A stretch of 64,000 nucleotides of DNA from Phallus indusiatus (taxonomy: Eukaryota > Basidiomycota > Agaricomycetes > Phallales > Phallaceae), in NCBI GenBank assembly GCA_027605045.1, contig JAQFWX010000009.1, positions 496,001 through 560,000 of the forward strand, written 5' to 3'. Position 1 is the stretch's first letter; each line of letters starts with the position of its first letter. This document shows, one piece after another, positions 37,331-47,025 of this stretch. The position numbers were made by a program, and so were the translations under genes. The notes beneath the pieces were generated by a model. The model saw only the letters and a program-made list of their open reading frames with translations. It searched no databases and was not told the origin of the DNA.

Positions 37331-39760
37331 TTGTCTAACGCTTTGATTCTACACGATTCTAGAGCGTATTATAGCAGGACATATTTTCCATGTACTAGAA
37401 ATAAACTGGTTCAACACTCCGGTAAAACCAAGTACCAGTCCTTATTTCTGTGGGTTTTGGACTCATTCCTCGAAATCGAGAAGCGGGCTGTCTTTATGGT
37501 CCTCACGTACGATCCGCAATTCATTTCCAGAACGATATACCCCGGTCGCGTAGCTTGGATCACCTTTGAGTGTAAGGACAAACCGACAGCTCTGATGTTC
37601 ATTTAATTTTCAGTAATGAGAGCCAAGTTCAAGTTGGAAGATTAGTAAAACACTAACAACAACGGAGGAAGTAGCCGCAATGATTCTAAAAGTAAATACG
37701 GATTGAGTGCAACTTGAATAACCCAGTTACCTGCACTTACAATGGAGCGATGAAGATCGTGATAGATTCTCCATACACGCAAAAAAGTACTAAGCTTGCA
37801 ATCACACTCACTAGAGAAATATTTTTTGAGTTATAACCAGACATTTTCAAAAGGATAAAACGCAACTGAAATTCCTTTTTTTTGATTATCTATCAGAAAT
37901 TAAAACGACATTTATAAGGCGAAACTCACGTGAGATAATACACGACACCATCGCGAACCAAAATAATAAATATTGGCGCAAAAGCCCCATTTTCTCTTAA
38001 TGATCGGTGCGTGTTCAAGGTTTTCTTAAGGCAAAGATGCCTGCAAAATGCGCAAATGGCAAACCAAGAGAATAAGCCTGGGGACAAATAGATTAACTTG
38101 AGGACAAATTCGATGGTAAAACCCGACGACAAACGCACCTCCAACTACTACAGAAGGGATCCTAGTGGTTGTGAATGTATAGAATCTTGTTGGGTAACCT
38201 GTGAACGTACGAACCCTAGGCTCACTCGAAGGAATTTTGATGGGATAAAAGCTTCCTTCCAAATGCATGTTACGAGAGGGGTCAAAGTCGGCACACTGAC
38301 CACCGAAGTCTTCGTCCGTGCTAAATTTAAGACGACTAATAATATATACCCCTGTTTCGAAACAGATTTTGTTCAGCTAATAATATTCATGACAAAGCTA
38401 ACGAAGATGCAACATACAGTTGCTTCACCTGCACGACTCGCACGCACAATATGAATAAAAGTACGAAAACCAAAAAAAGAAAAGCATACATGTTAAGGTG
38501 GCAATAAGAAATTTCTTGACTGAAAATCACGAATAAGCATCTGATAGGCTCGGATGTGAAATTATGTCCAACTTACTCGCCTGTGACGTGTAGAGTCTAT
38601 CCACTCTTAAAGCGAGCAAGCAGTCCGATGGGAAAATACACAGCATTGTTGTTGCTCTATGCATAAGACAATCATTCAAGGCTTCTAGTGATATCAGCGC
38701 ATAGAATACAGGTCGTACAAAAACAGATACCATATGAAACCGGGGCAACTAAATTATCCCAAAACATTGAGACCGCAAGGTTAATTAGCATATAACGTGA
38801 GACGGAATACGAACTACTGCAAAAAGATTTACGTTAAGCAAGTTTAAGAGCAGCTTTTACGTACGTCTGACGTGTTTAAAGCAGGGGCTGATATCCGCGG
38901 TCGATATATGCAAACGATCACAACCAAGTGAATTCGGATATCTTACCTATCATAAAGCTACAGTTCTCCACCTGTCAGTTCAGAACGTACGACCTCAAAG
39001 CGTTCAACATACCATGGTATCACAATGGGTGCGTATCGAGAAATTACATATAAAGTCTTAAACAGAGACCAAGGTCGTCTTGAGGAAAATCAAGAGATTG
39101 AGAAGCGTTGCACAGGTTTACAAAGACTAAGAATCCACAGACCTCCAGATGTAAAAAATCTTGAATTTTTTGAATAAGTTTTCAATGGGTGATTATGACT
39201 GAATTTTTTACCTCTGCCTCCAAGGTAAGGAAAATATCGAATATGAGCAAAGCAAGTATTCCACCTTGTGTTCAATCTAGGTCAAGCAAGATATAAAAAC
39301 AATTAACGTTATTGACGAACATGCTAATCGGCGAGTACGGTAACCATCATCCAGTTGGGAAGCGAAGCTAGCGAGCACCGGTACCAGTTGATCTACTAGT
39401 GGATTCGACATGAAGGTACGTGTCGAAGTGAAAAGACGAGGAATGAATTATGAGTGCGAATCTGAAATGAAATTTATATCAATGTTCTCAAATGATGGTT
39501 GGTGGTTGTCAAAAACATCTTGGCCACACTTTGAATTCGTGATAGAGACATGTACAGCGACCATTGGCATGTCAATGAGTCGAGGTGGGAACTGAGGGGC
39601 ATCGGAGACTAGCCTGTAGGTCGCTGCGGAATGCAAATTGAACAATTGAGTATTGCAGGAAAATTATTTTTCCTTGTTACCAAAATTGATTTATCGCAGT
39701 TCAAATAAATGACAGCTTATCTTTTGAAGACGGACCGCTACAACATAGCGAATTTGGTGG
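37331..39760. repeat. Tandem segmental duplication, copy B (membrane-gene segment)
   Basis: Direct-repeat partner of 32740-35140, co-linear along its whole length, with substitutions and small indels. Confidence 0.85.
37411..39411 (-). pseudogene. DUF6533-like membrane protein gene, copy B (frameshifted)
   Basis: Paralogue of 32822-34787. It starts MSNPLVDQLVPVLASFASQL at 39411 and keeps the hallmark AFAPIFIILVRDGVVYYL (37950-38000), SWFAICAFCRHLCLKKTL and the ALRVDRLYTSQ exon. Compared with copy A, a net 5-bp insertion in exon 1 (near 39280-39290) shifts the frame and creates a TAG after FISCLT. A 10-bp insertion near 37605-37616 shifts the C-terminal exon and creates TGA after GSHY. Either could be bypassed only by unusual splicing, so copy B is probably a young pseudogene. 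Splice signals elsewhere are mostly preserved. Confidence 0.65.
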
Positions 39761-40850
39761 TTTATGCTAGACTATGTCTAAACACTTTATCGACCATAGC
39801 TACACAAACTGAAAAAAACTTTGATGGTTTATAATTATATCAAGAAGTTTACATTGCGTTTTTGGGTTGAGAATAAGGCCAAAAAATCATGCCATGAGCG
39901 GCGGCAGGTTAACTTTGAGGCAAATCTAATCATGTAATTTGACATAAAAAGTGTGAACTAACCAGCCTAGTTTTTATACTTAAGAGCAGAGGTCTTAGGA
40001 GCGATCGTAGATTACCGGGCAGGATAATTTGAACATATCATCGCTACTTATTGTCTTGCGTCCAAATGCTCTAGGCTAACAAGCTGCGCTACACAACCGG
40101 TATCAGATGAGACTCATGGCATACCGTTCCTAACAACAAAAACTGCAAGCTCCCTGAACCAACGGAGGCTTGTTAGCTCACATGAGCAATAATACAACTC
40201 ATTGAATCTAAAAAAGGTAAAAGTGTTGAATAAAGGTTATTTCGAGAGGCTTGAATGGAACATTTATATATATACTTCAGCAACGTAAACTGTCGTATCC
40301 GTCATGCAACTACGACGGAAGTATGTGAAGATAGCTCACTAATTGGTTCCCCCAATTGTATTATGTGTTGATACGAAGCTGGGCGAGGAGGAATAACTGC
40401 GTTGATCAACCAGTTGGAAAAACGTTTCAGTCCCCATATTAACCGAGAAAGCGAATTAGGATGCACAGATGTAGTACTTTTATATCATAATTTTCCCTTG
40501 ATGTTGAGAGAATCCGCAATATAGGCAGTTGATCAGTCCCAACAATTCGCTAAGTGCTCCAAATGCTCCGGAAGATTACTACTAATACTCAGCTCGGGTG
40601 TGGGTATATTCACATCAACTGCTCAAGATCTAAGGGGCTCTTTGTCTCTACTTCAATGGCAAAGGAGCTGAATATGTATGTTCATCGTAACATGACGATG
40701 TATTAAATAAGTGAAACCACTACTAGGGCCCGTGAAGTGGCGGTTATACTAGACCTGAATGTTCTCTTGTGTGCCAATACTTGTTATAATATTTATAATA
40801 AAGAGGCAATAATTAATACACATGTTCAAATCAGATTTTAACATTGCGAG
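39412..40850. other. Spacer in copy B
   Basis: 39412-39760 is duplicated upstream sequence of the membrane gene. 39760-40850 is mostly unique, AT-rich and without a supported gene. Confidence 0.45.
39948..40062. repeat. Short dispersed repeat (matches 37222-37312)
   Basis: See the partner at 37222. Same orientation. Confidence 0.7.
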
Positions 40851-41496
40851 TTAGGCAAACAGACAACATGCAAGGGATCCAGCGTCTCTAGACGCCTTTA
40901 GAAGTTGCCAACTTAAACGACCCTCAGATTGGCCCCGCCTTACTGAAATCACTGAGTCCGAGTGCTTATAAGGTGAGATTAGCCAACACGGGTCAGTTGG
41001 GAAAAAAGCAAACATACAACGGAAACCTTCGTTTGAATTGTGGAGATCAGAATTACCAAGATCGGGGTTTATTATGTTTCTTTCTGTATTGGAATATTGA
41101 CCGTGACATTCTACCGATTCTGCATCTGTTGCTGTATGCAGTCCGGAAATACATCCAGAATCTGCAATAGGAACTGAGAAATATTATTTTATGAAAAGGT
41201 CAAAATTCCTAACCAGCCTCTGTAATATAAGAATCGCTGTCAGGCCAGCGTTCCACCAAGTCTGTCGAACCGCCAGTGGGCCTTGACTCGGAAAGCTTGC
41301 CGACTGCGTGGCTTTCTCCCTCCGTACCTGTAGGGTCCATGGGGTGTACTGGTACCCCTGCCTGAGGGAGTAGAAGGGAACCACTCCTCTGAGTTACGTC
41401 GATACTCCAATCCAGGCCAGTTGGCCTTGGCAAAGCAAGAGCCAAACTAACAAAAAGATAAAAGGATAAAGATAAAATGGCCTGGTGTCTAACCAT
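40851..41496 (-). CDS. Small secreted protein, copy B
   Basis: It starts MVRHQAILSLSFYLFVSLAL with a signal peptide, then LPRPTGLDWSIDVTQ. A Gly/Pro-rich insert of about 30 residues is absent from copy A, and ERWPDSDSYITEAG follows. The intron 41162-41213 (GTTAGG...TTGCAG) joins in phase to DSGCISGLHTATDAESVECH and NIINPDLGNSDL. Without further splicing the frame stays open to TAA at 40851, about 198 residues; a good donor (GTAAGG at 40943-40938) after ISPYKHSDSVIS may shorten or extend it. The Cys residues in G-C-x-S-G and S-x-E-C are shared with copy A and could form a disulfide. No known domain. It lies upstream of the membrane gene on the same strand, as in copy A. Confidence 0.55.
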
Positions 41497-42375
41497 GCGG
41501 GTCGAGAAGGAATGTGAAAGTCCAATGTTGTGCTCAGACCAACTAGGCTTAGATTTTATACTATCCGCAATTGGGCATTTGGTAGCACCAAGGGTTTAGT
41601 TTGATCTTCAATTGCTGCTGCGAAACTAGCTTAGTCTGCTAACTGAAGGGTTTTGCTGATAACACTAGTAAAGTATTCCTTAGCAACAGCTTGAACACAT
41701 GATGATATCAACGACCCTACCACAACGTCAATTTGGGTAGTCCTTCGAAAGTGATATTGATATCGAGTTTGTTTATGAGGCTGCGAGTCTTCGAAACAGG
41801 GTAGATCGCAATGGAATATACCCCCTTTGCTTCACGACAGTCATGAGTATGTGTTAGTAAGTGGATATTTCAATACCGTCAATCACAGACAAGAATGGTC
41901 CGCGAAATCACTAATACCATTGCATTTGTGTTTTATTTGCACTATACTTCATCATCGCCGCATATGAGTTGAGACGGCTGTGTCTCAAGAGTGTTCTTGA
42001 AAATCATATATTAAAATCGTTCAATAATATTCAAATCAACTGTCATACCATGTTGTTTCCAAAGGGAACTCGGTCTGAACTTCGAAGAAAGATCTGATCG
42101 GAAAATTTTTTGGTGAGATAAACCTCGAGTCTGCCGTTTGAATAAACCAATCGTACACGTGAACCTGGCGGACTCGAACGAGCTTCAGCTAGGAAGACGC
42201 ATATACTGTGGCCCCGGAATTTTGGCGAAAATTCAAAAGATGACATGAGTACATTTTCAGATAAGCATGCTGTGAGTTTGGAAGCGATTTCAACTCGGAT
42301 AGCTTCCATCGATCACAGAAGGCCAAGTTTGCTCGCGTGTGACAAAAATAAGATCAATGAGTCAAGTTGATTGTC
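41497..42375 (-). other. Copy-B right part with an 88-codon open frame
   Basis: A minus-strand open frame 42043-42309 starts MEAIRVEIASKLTACLSENV. Its first residues (IRVE-ASK) are matched by copy A near 36845-36905 (GIRVEAASKIEI), but copy A is not open beyond that. It is a weak gene candidate and is not called as CDS. 42260-42375 is the last recognisable duplicated block. A (TA)n tract lies at 42412-42426. Confidence 0.35.
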
Positions 42376-43261
42376 TCCATGCTAAATTGAGAGCCAGCTC
42401 TTTTGCGTTACATATATATATATATACCTCAGGTGAAATGTGCGCATGTATGTGGCATTGTGTATGGCGAATGTCCAAATTCTGCGATTCAATCTCTCGA
42501 CACGTGGATCAACTAATTCCTGGCCTTAAGCCTTGGAGCTTTGATTAAAAATATCTAGACTGAGTTTTCATTTGAACTCACTTTACAGTAGACCTTTGCG
42601 ACAATAATACAGCCCACTACTTCTCGCTCTTCCTGCGTGACACATTGAGATAAACATGTGGCAACCGCGGTAGGATCTACAATATCAACATACGTGCACG
42701 TGTACATTAACTGTTATCGTAGAAGAGTGCTTCAGAGTGTTGCGATAACCAAACTCATTCTCAAAATGAGAAATATGAGACCATAGTACATACGAGACGT
42801 GATGAAAATGGCTGTACGCGTTCGGTTGAACTCAAGCAAGGAGGTACAGCTTTCCTAGTTCAACAGTATACTCCGTAATTTTTGCCGCGATGAGGATATC
42901 CCTGCTCTTTGTTGAAGCACGTTCCGACAGTACCGCACCGTGTGTCCCTCGCTCCGCCCTCCTTCTTTAGGGGAGTCTCTGCGCTGTCGTCTCGAGGTTA
43001 ATGAGACTTACCTTGATCCAACCATCCGCACAATTGTAAAACCACAACAAGAAAATGCTACACAAGTACTTGACAGATTGACAGTAACTCACACGGAGTA
43101 GACTAAAAGTCATCATCAGGGTCGACTCGCTCATATGCATAAGCGTTCGGCAGGTTAGGTTGGAGTTTTTCCACGGCGCCATCACCGTCCATGTGATTTG
43201 TCAGATCCATTTTTTTTCATTCAATTTTCTTTCTCTCCTCGTCTCTACTTGATGCTCTTGA
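42376..43261. other. Intergenic region, no gene supported
   Basis: About 0.9 kb leading into the next plus-strand gene. No coding or repeat structure is recognised apart from the short TA tract. Confidence 0.45.
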
Positions 43262-44340
43262 ATGGTGTCAAATCCACCTGCAACGCTCAAGTTGTCGCAT
43301 GTGTCTGTCTTGGAAGGAGAGAATGGAGGTCGGGACAATCGTACGCTGAAACAAAAAAGACACGGAAGGGAGTATTCGTTGCAGTTAAAAGCCACGGATA
43401 AACCTATCAACCATCATGTTGTGGTTGTTAATGTTGAAGGGGAAGGGGAAGAGCGAGTAGGCGGTAGAGTTAAAGCTGAAGGACAGGTATCAGTTGACGG
43501 GCTTGAAGCTGCCAAAATAGAGGCTGAAGCTGATTTCGAAGTCTCTTCGAGAATAACTTCCAACACTCAACCACCACCATCATCGCCGCACAACCTTGAC
43601 CCAAGTTTATTGTCCCCTTGTACATTACTTTATTTTATTTTTGTATTGAGCGCGTACTAATACCTTATCAGTGGACGCCAAACACATTGCTCGACAGCAT
43701 CAACAACATCAACACCATCAACAGCAGCAGCAACATCAATACCACTGTATGCTTTTTTCCCATCTAAAGCTATTGTCGTTTAAGGAATTATCACAGCAAT
43801 CTTCCCAGACCAGACAGACAAACGAATTTCCGCGTTTTCTCAAGACAAGGAATTCGCCCGTCGATTCGGATACAGTCCCCAAAACTCGCCAACGACACAG
43901 GTCACGTTCTTCAATTCTCTTGATGACCCATCGCCTCCAACAACACCCTCCAAGAAACGGCGTTCGTGTCTGAAAAAAGGTCGCACAGTTACCGTAGACG
44001 AAGACGAAGAAGGAACGCTAGTCTTGCTACCCCCGCCTCCACTTCGTAAGCACCATTCCCTATCCTTATTTTCAATACATAAATCATTCATTCATGACAT
44101 ATACTCGCTCACATAGTACGCCCGTGCTCATTCTGGCGAAATACATTCCGTTCTGCGCTACATACCCCATCATTCCATCTCATCAGACGTTCAAGATTCA
44201 TCGCTGCCGGACTGTCGCTTGAAAACCCTATCTGCGATCTTTCCATATCCGCAGTGGAAGGCAGAATTACTATAGGAAAGCTCAAAGGACTTAGTGGTGG
44301 AGCCGGAATATCCAACAGTTGGGATTTATTTGCATGTTAA
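43262..44340 (+). CDS. Unrecognised, probably nuclear, low-complexity protein
   Basis: Not recognised. Exons 43262-43619, 43672-43746, 43797-44045 and 44117-44340 splice in frame to about 301 residues. The order is an N-terminal acidic/Gly region (VNVEGEGEERVGG), a His/Gln run (RQHQQHQHHQQQQQHQYH, residues about 125-145), SPQNSPTTQVTFFNSL, then SKKRRSCLKKGRTVTVDEDE, a basic cluster suited to nuclear import, and PPPPL. The last exon (RPCSFWRNTFRSALHTPSFH) ends LFAC. The TAA is only 19 bp before the ATG of the next gene on the same strand, so a single gene with an unrecognised intron is possible. Confidence 0.55.
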
Positions 44341-44359
44341 CCCGCCTTGGTGTTTCGAC

Positions 44360-45831
44360 ATGTCAAACTCTAACAATACATCCTCTCAATATCATCACTC
44401 CATTGGATCAATCACCCTTTCACCGTTATCGTTAATTTTGATATGTTCTGTCATCGCCTTTTTGGCAGGATGCGGAGTGTGGTATTTCTTCCTGCGTGTC
44501 GCCTTCAACAAACGTGGTTCCACAGCCGGTCGTCGTCTAATGCGTCAAAAACTCATGTTACTCGCACAGGAAGAAGAAGAAGAAGAAGAAGAAAAGTCTG
44601 AGAAAAAGCCCGTCATTCCTTACGTCGCATCTCCAGGCCAAGACGAAGAAAAACATATCGAGATTGTAACTCAGTCCGCAGTCCATAAAAGATACTATTA
44701 TGGTGATATTTCGCTTCTGGATCCGTTTGGAAAGTCGCATAGGATGCAGGTGGGCATTTTATTACGTTGGTTAACCCTGTATTACACATATAAACATTTC
44801 TTTTTTAGACGCAACAACCCCGTCGACGGAGCAGCAGTGCCCGTCAGCATCAGGTCATCTCGCAAAATGATGACGACGGAGAAGTGGACGATAGAATGAT
44901 TGCTACTCAGCTTGCTGAGTCTCCCTGCGCACGTCTTTTCTCTTCTTCAAGAGCTCAGGAAGACTTGAATCTCAAGCTGGCTAATGTAACTACAAACGAC
45001 ACTCGGCCGAATCGGATGTGGGGTCCGAGAGTCAATGTGAAGAGTAGGACTGGAATTCCGCCGCGATCTGTAAGTCGGACGATCTCATTTTGGAAGAGGA
45101 CATCGGTTATGGCTATGAAGTATGCGGATGGTGGTGCGCGATATGGTAATAGTAATGGTGGTGGTGGTAGTAAAGCAGGATCTCGTACTTTTGCGGATGG
45201 GTATGTACCACGCGTACATGCTTGTACGCCACCGGCGGTCCACGTTCAGGGACAAGGACAGCCACGGAGACCATTACCACAGCTTCCGCCACTTGCGCCT
45301 TTTCCGGTGACTAGTCCCTCCAAAAACAATCCAACCGATCGCAATGTTGGTGTTCCGGCGCAATCTGCAGCTGCAGCTTCCATTACAACTATCTCCGGAC
45401 CGCCGGCTCCGTGTCGTCGTACTGCTAATACTACTGCTATTCTACCGCAAGACCGGCGATTCTCGACACTTGAAGATTCTCACCGGCCACGCCATGCTTC
45501 CCTGAGTTCTTCGACTCTCTACAGACCGGAATCTTTGTTCTCGGAAAAAACGGAGTTTCTTACAGAAGTTGGCCCGCTCGATCTTGGGATGCACGAGTTG
45601 CGTGCTGCTGTGGATTGCAGCAGCAGGTCGACAACGCCTATCCCAGCGATCACTAGCACTAGCAGCACACCTGGATCGGAGGAGAGTAAATGTCGTAATA
45701 CTACTGGCTGTGTTCCTGTTCCTGTGTATTCGACTGTTATTCATACCAAGGATATTGGACTCGGAACGGGTTTGGGAGATCCGTATTTACGTGTTCAGAA
45801 AATTTTGGAGCGGGCGTATAGTCGAACGTGA
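44360..45831 (+). CDS. Unrecognised single-pass membrane protein
   Basis: Not recognised. Two exons (44360-44749, 44809-45831) give about 470 residues. A short extracytoplasmic N-terminus (MSNSNNTSSQYHHS) is followed by one TM helix (SLILICSVIAFLAGCGVWYF) and a long probable cytoplasmic region. That region begins with a Glu run (EEEEEEEE, 44572-44596) and holds KSHRMQTQQPRRRSSSARQH, a Gly-rich SNGGGGSKAGS and Pro/Ala/Thr-rich segments. It ends RVQKILERAYSRT. The layout resembles fungal type-I or III membrane adaptors; no catalytic domain is seen. An alternative upstream non-ATG extension is not supported. Confidence 0.6.
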
Positions 45832-47025
45832 TCTTATCTCTCCTCTCTCTCTAAAGTTAAAGTATGTATCGGCATCTGTAATCTTATTTTTACTTTCAGC
45901 GGCAACAACGACAATAGTAATAATACCATGACGATGAAATCCTGGGTTTCATTCATTCATTCACGCACGGTTGAAATATGTTATCAAGGATTAGGAACTT
46001 GAGAAGTGCCGGTATCGGTGACAGCCCACATATTATATTTAGAACAACAGTGAAGGAAGAGATAGATTTAAATAAGGGTTGCATGAACTTGCTTGAATTG
46101 AACTGATGGGTTAGGAGAAGTTTATATTTAAGGCCAAGGAACCTTCGATCGATTTATAGAGTACCAGGGCCGGTCTCAGTTTGCGAATCTGCAGGACTCT
46201 ATTATGTGCCGGTGGGGCATGTGCACAAGAGAGATGGTGATACGTGTTCTCACGGGTTGATGTGTAGGCTATGTAAAATCAACCTTCAGTTGAGCAATTT
46301 ATTAGAGCTATAATGAATGTTGAATGTTCTTTATTTATTATGTAGAAGTAACAAAAATTTACTTCGAAAGTTTGAGCTTAAGAAATGCATCCGCAGCTCT
46401 TGACGAGCTCGAATCGACGATGATTACCGGTGAGGTCATCGTTCCGTCGTAACACACTTGCAGGGTCCGTGCCAGATCGGTACTCTTCTGAGTTCCCTCC
46501 ACTCCACACGAGGAGAGACTCTTTCAGATCTTGATAGTTACCTCTGTGTAAAAGATGATCCGAGTTGTACTATATCCTGCCAATGCCAGCACCAGTGAAT
46601 CCGATTCCCTTTGTGTCGAAATCAGAACATACATAGCATTGACATGCCCATCCAATGGAATATGGATTATGCTTCCGGTGCATTCAAATGTTCGCTGTAG
46701 GATCGAGAAATTATTACAAGGAGATCTCTGTGTGTGACATTTATTTCAGCAAATGTCACACCGCCGGGCTATTGAGACCGAGAGCTTTGCCGAGAGCCCT
46801 AACAGAAATACGAAATTAATCAAATCGCAAAAAAAAATATGCCAGTTTAAACTCTCGGCTCTTGACAATTGTCGATTTCCAGTCTCTCTTTGTTCTCGGT
46901 CTAGTTTTAGTTTCTCTTTAGGTTTGTCTTATAAATCTCGCGCTTTTTTCGCATCTTTTTCTTTTCTTTTTCTTTTTTTCCCCGTTCTTCCATCGCGCCG
47001 CATCTCGTATAGAGATTAGGAATCA
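45832..47025. other. Intergenic region upstream of the PriB-like regulator
   Basis: 1.2 kb with no supported gene. The last 100 bp are pyrimidine-rich (TTTTCTTTTCTTTTTC near 46960), a common fungal promoter feature. Confidence 0.5.

Noticed and set aside
32740..39760. The direct repeats as LTRs of a retrotransposon
   Set aside because: Each repeat contains an intron-rich gene, there are no TG...CA ends or primer-binding site, and no gag-pol sequence lies between them.
32822..41496. A B mating-type locus (pheromone receptor plus pheromone precursors)
   Set aside because: The membrane protein follows the DUF6533 pattern rather than the STE3 receptor pattern, and the peptides are secreted through a signal peptide and lack a C-terminal CaaX box.
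42043..42309. 88-codon minus-strand open frame next to copy B as a secreted or regulatory gene
   Set aside because: No signal peptide, and only the first dozen residues are conserved in copy A; kept only as a note.
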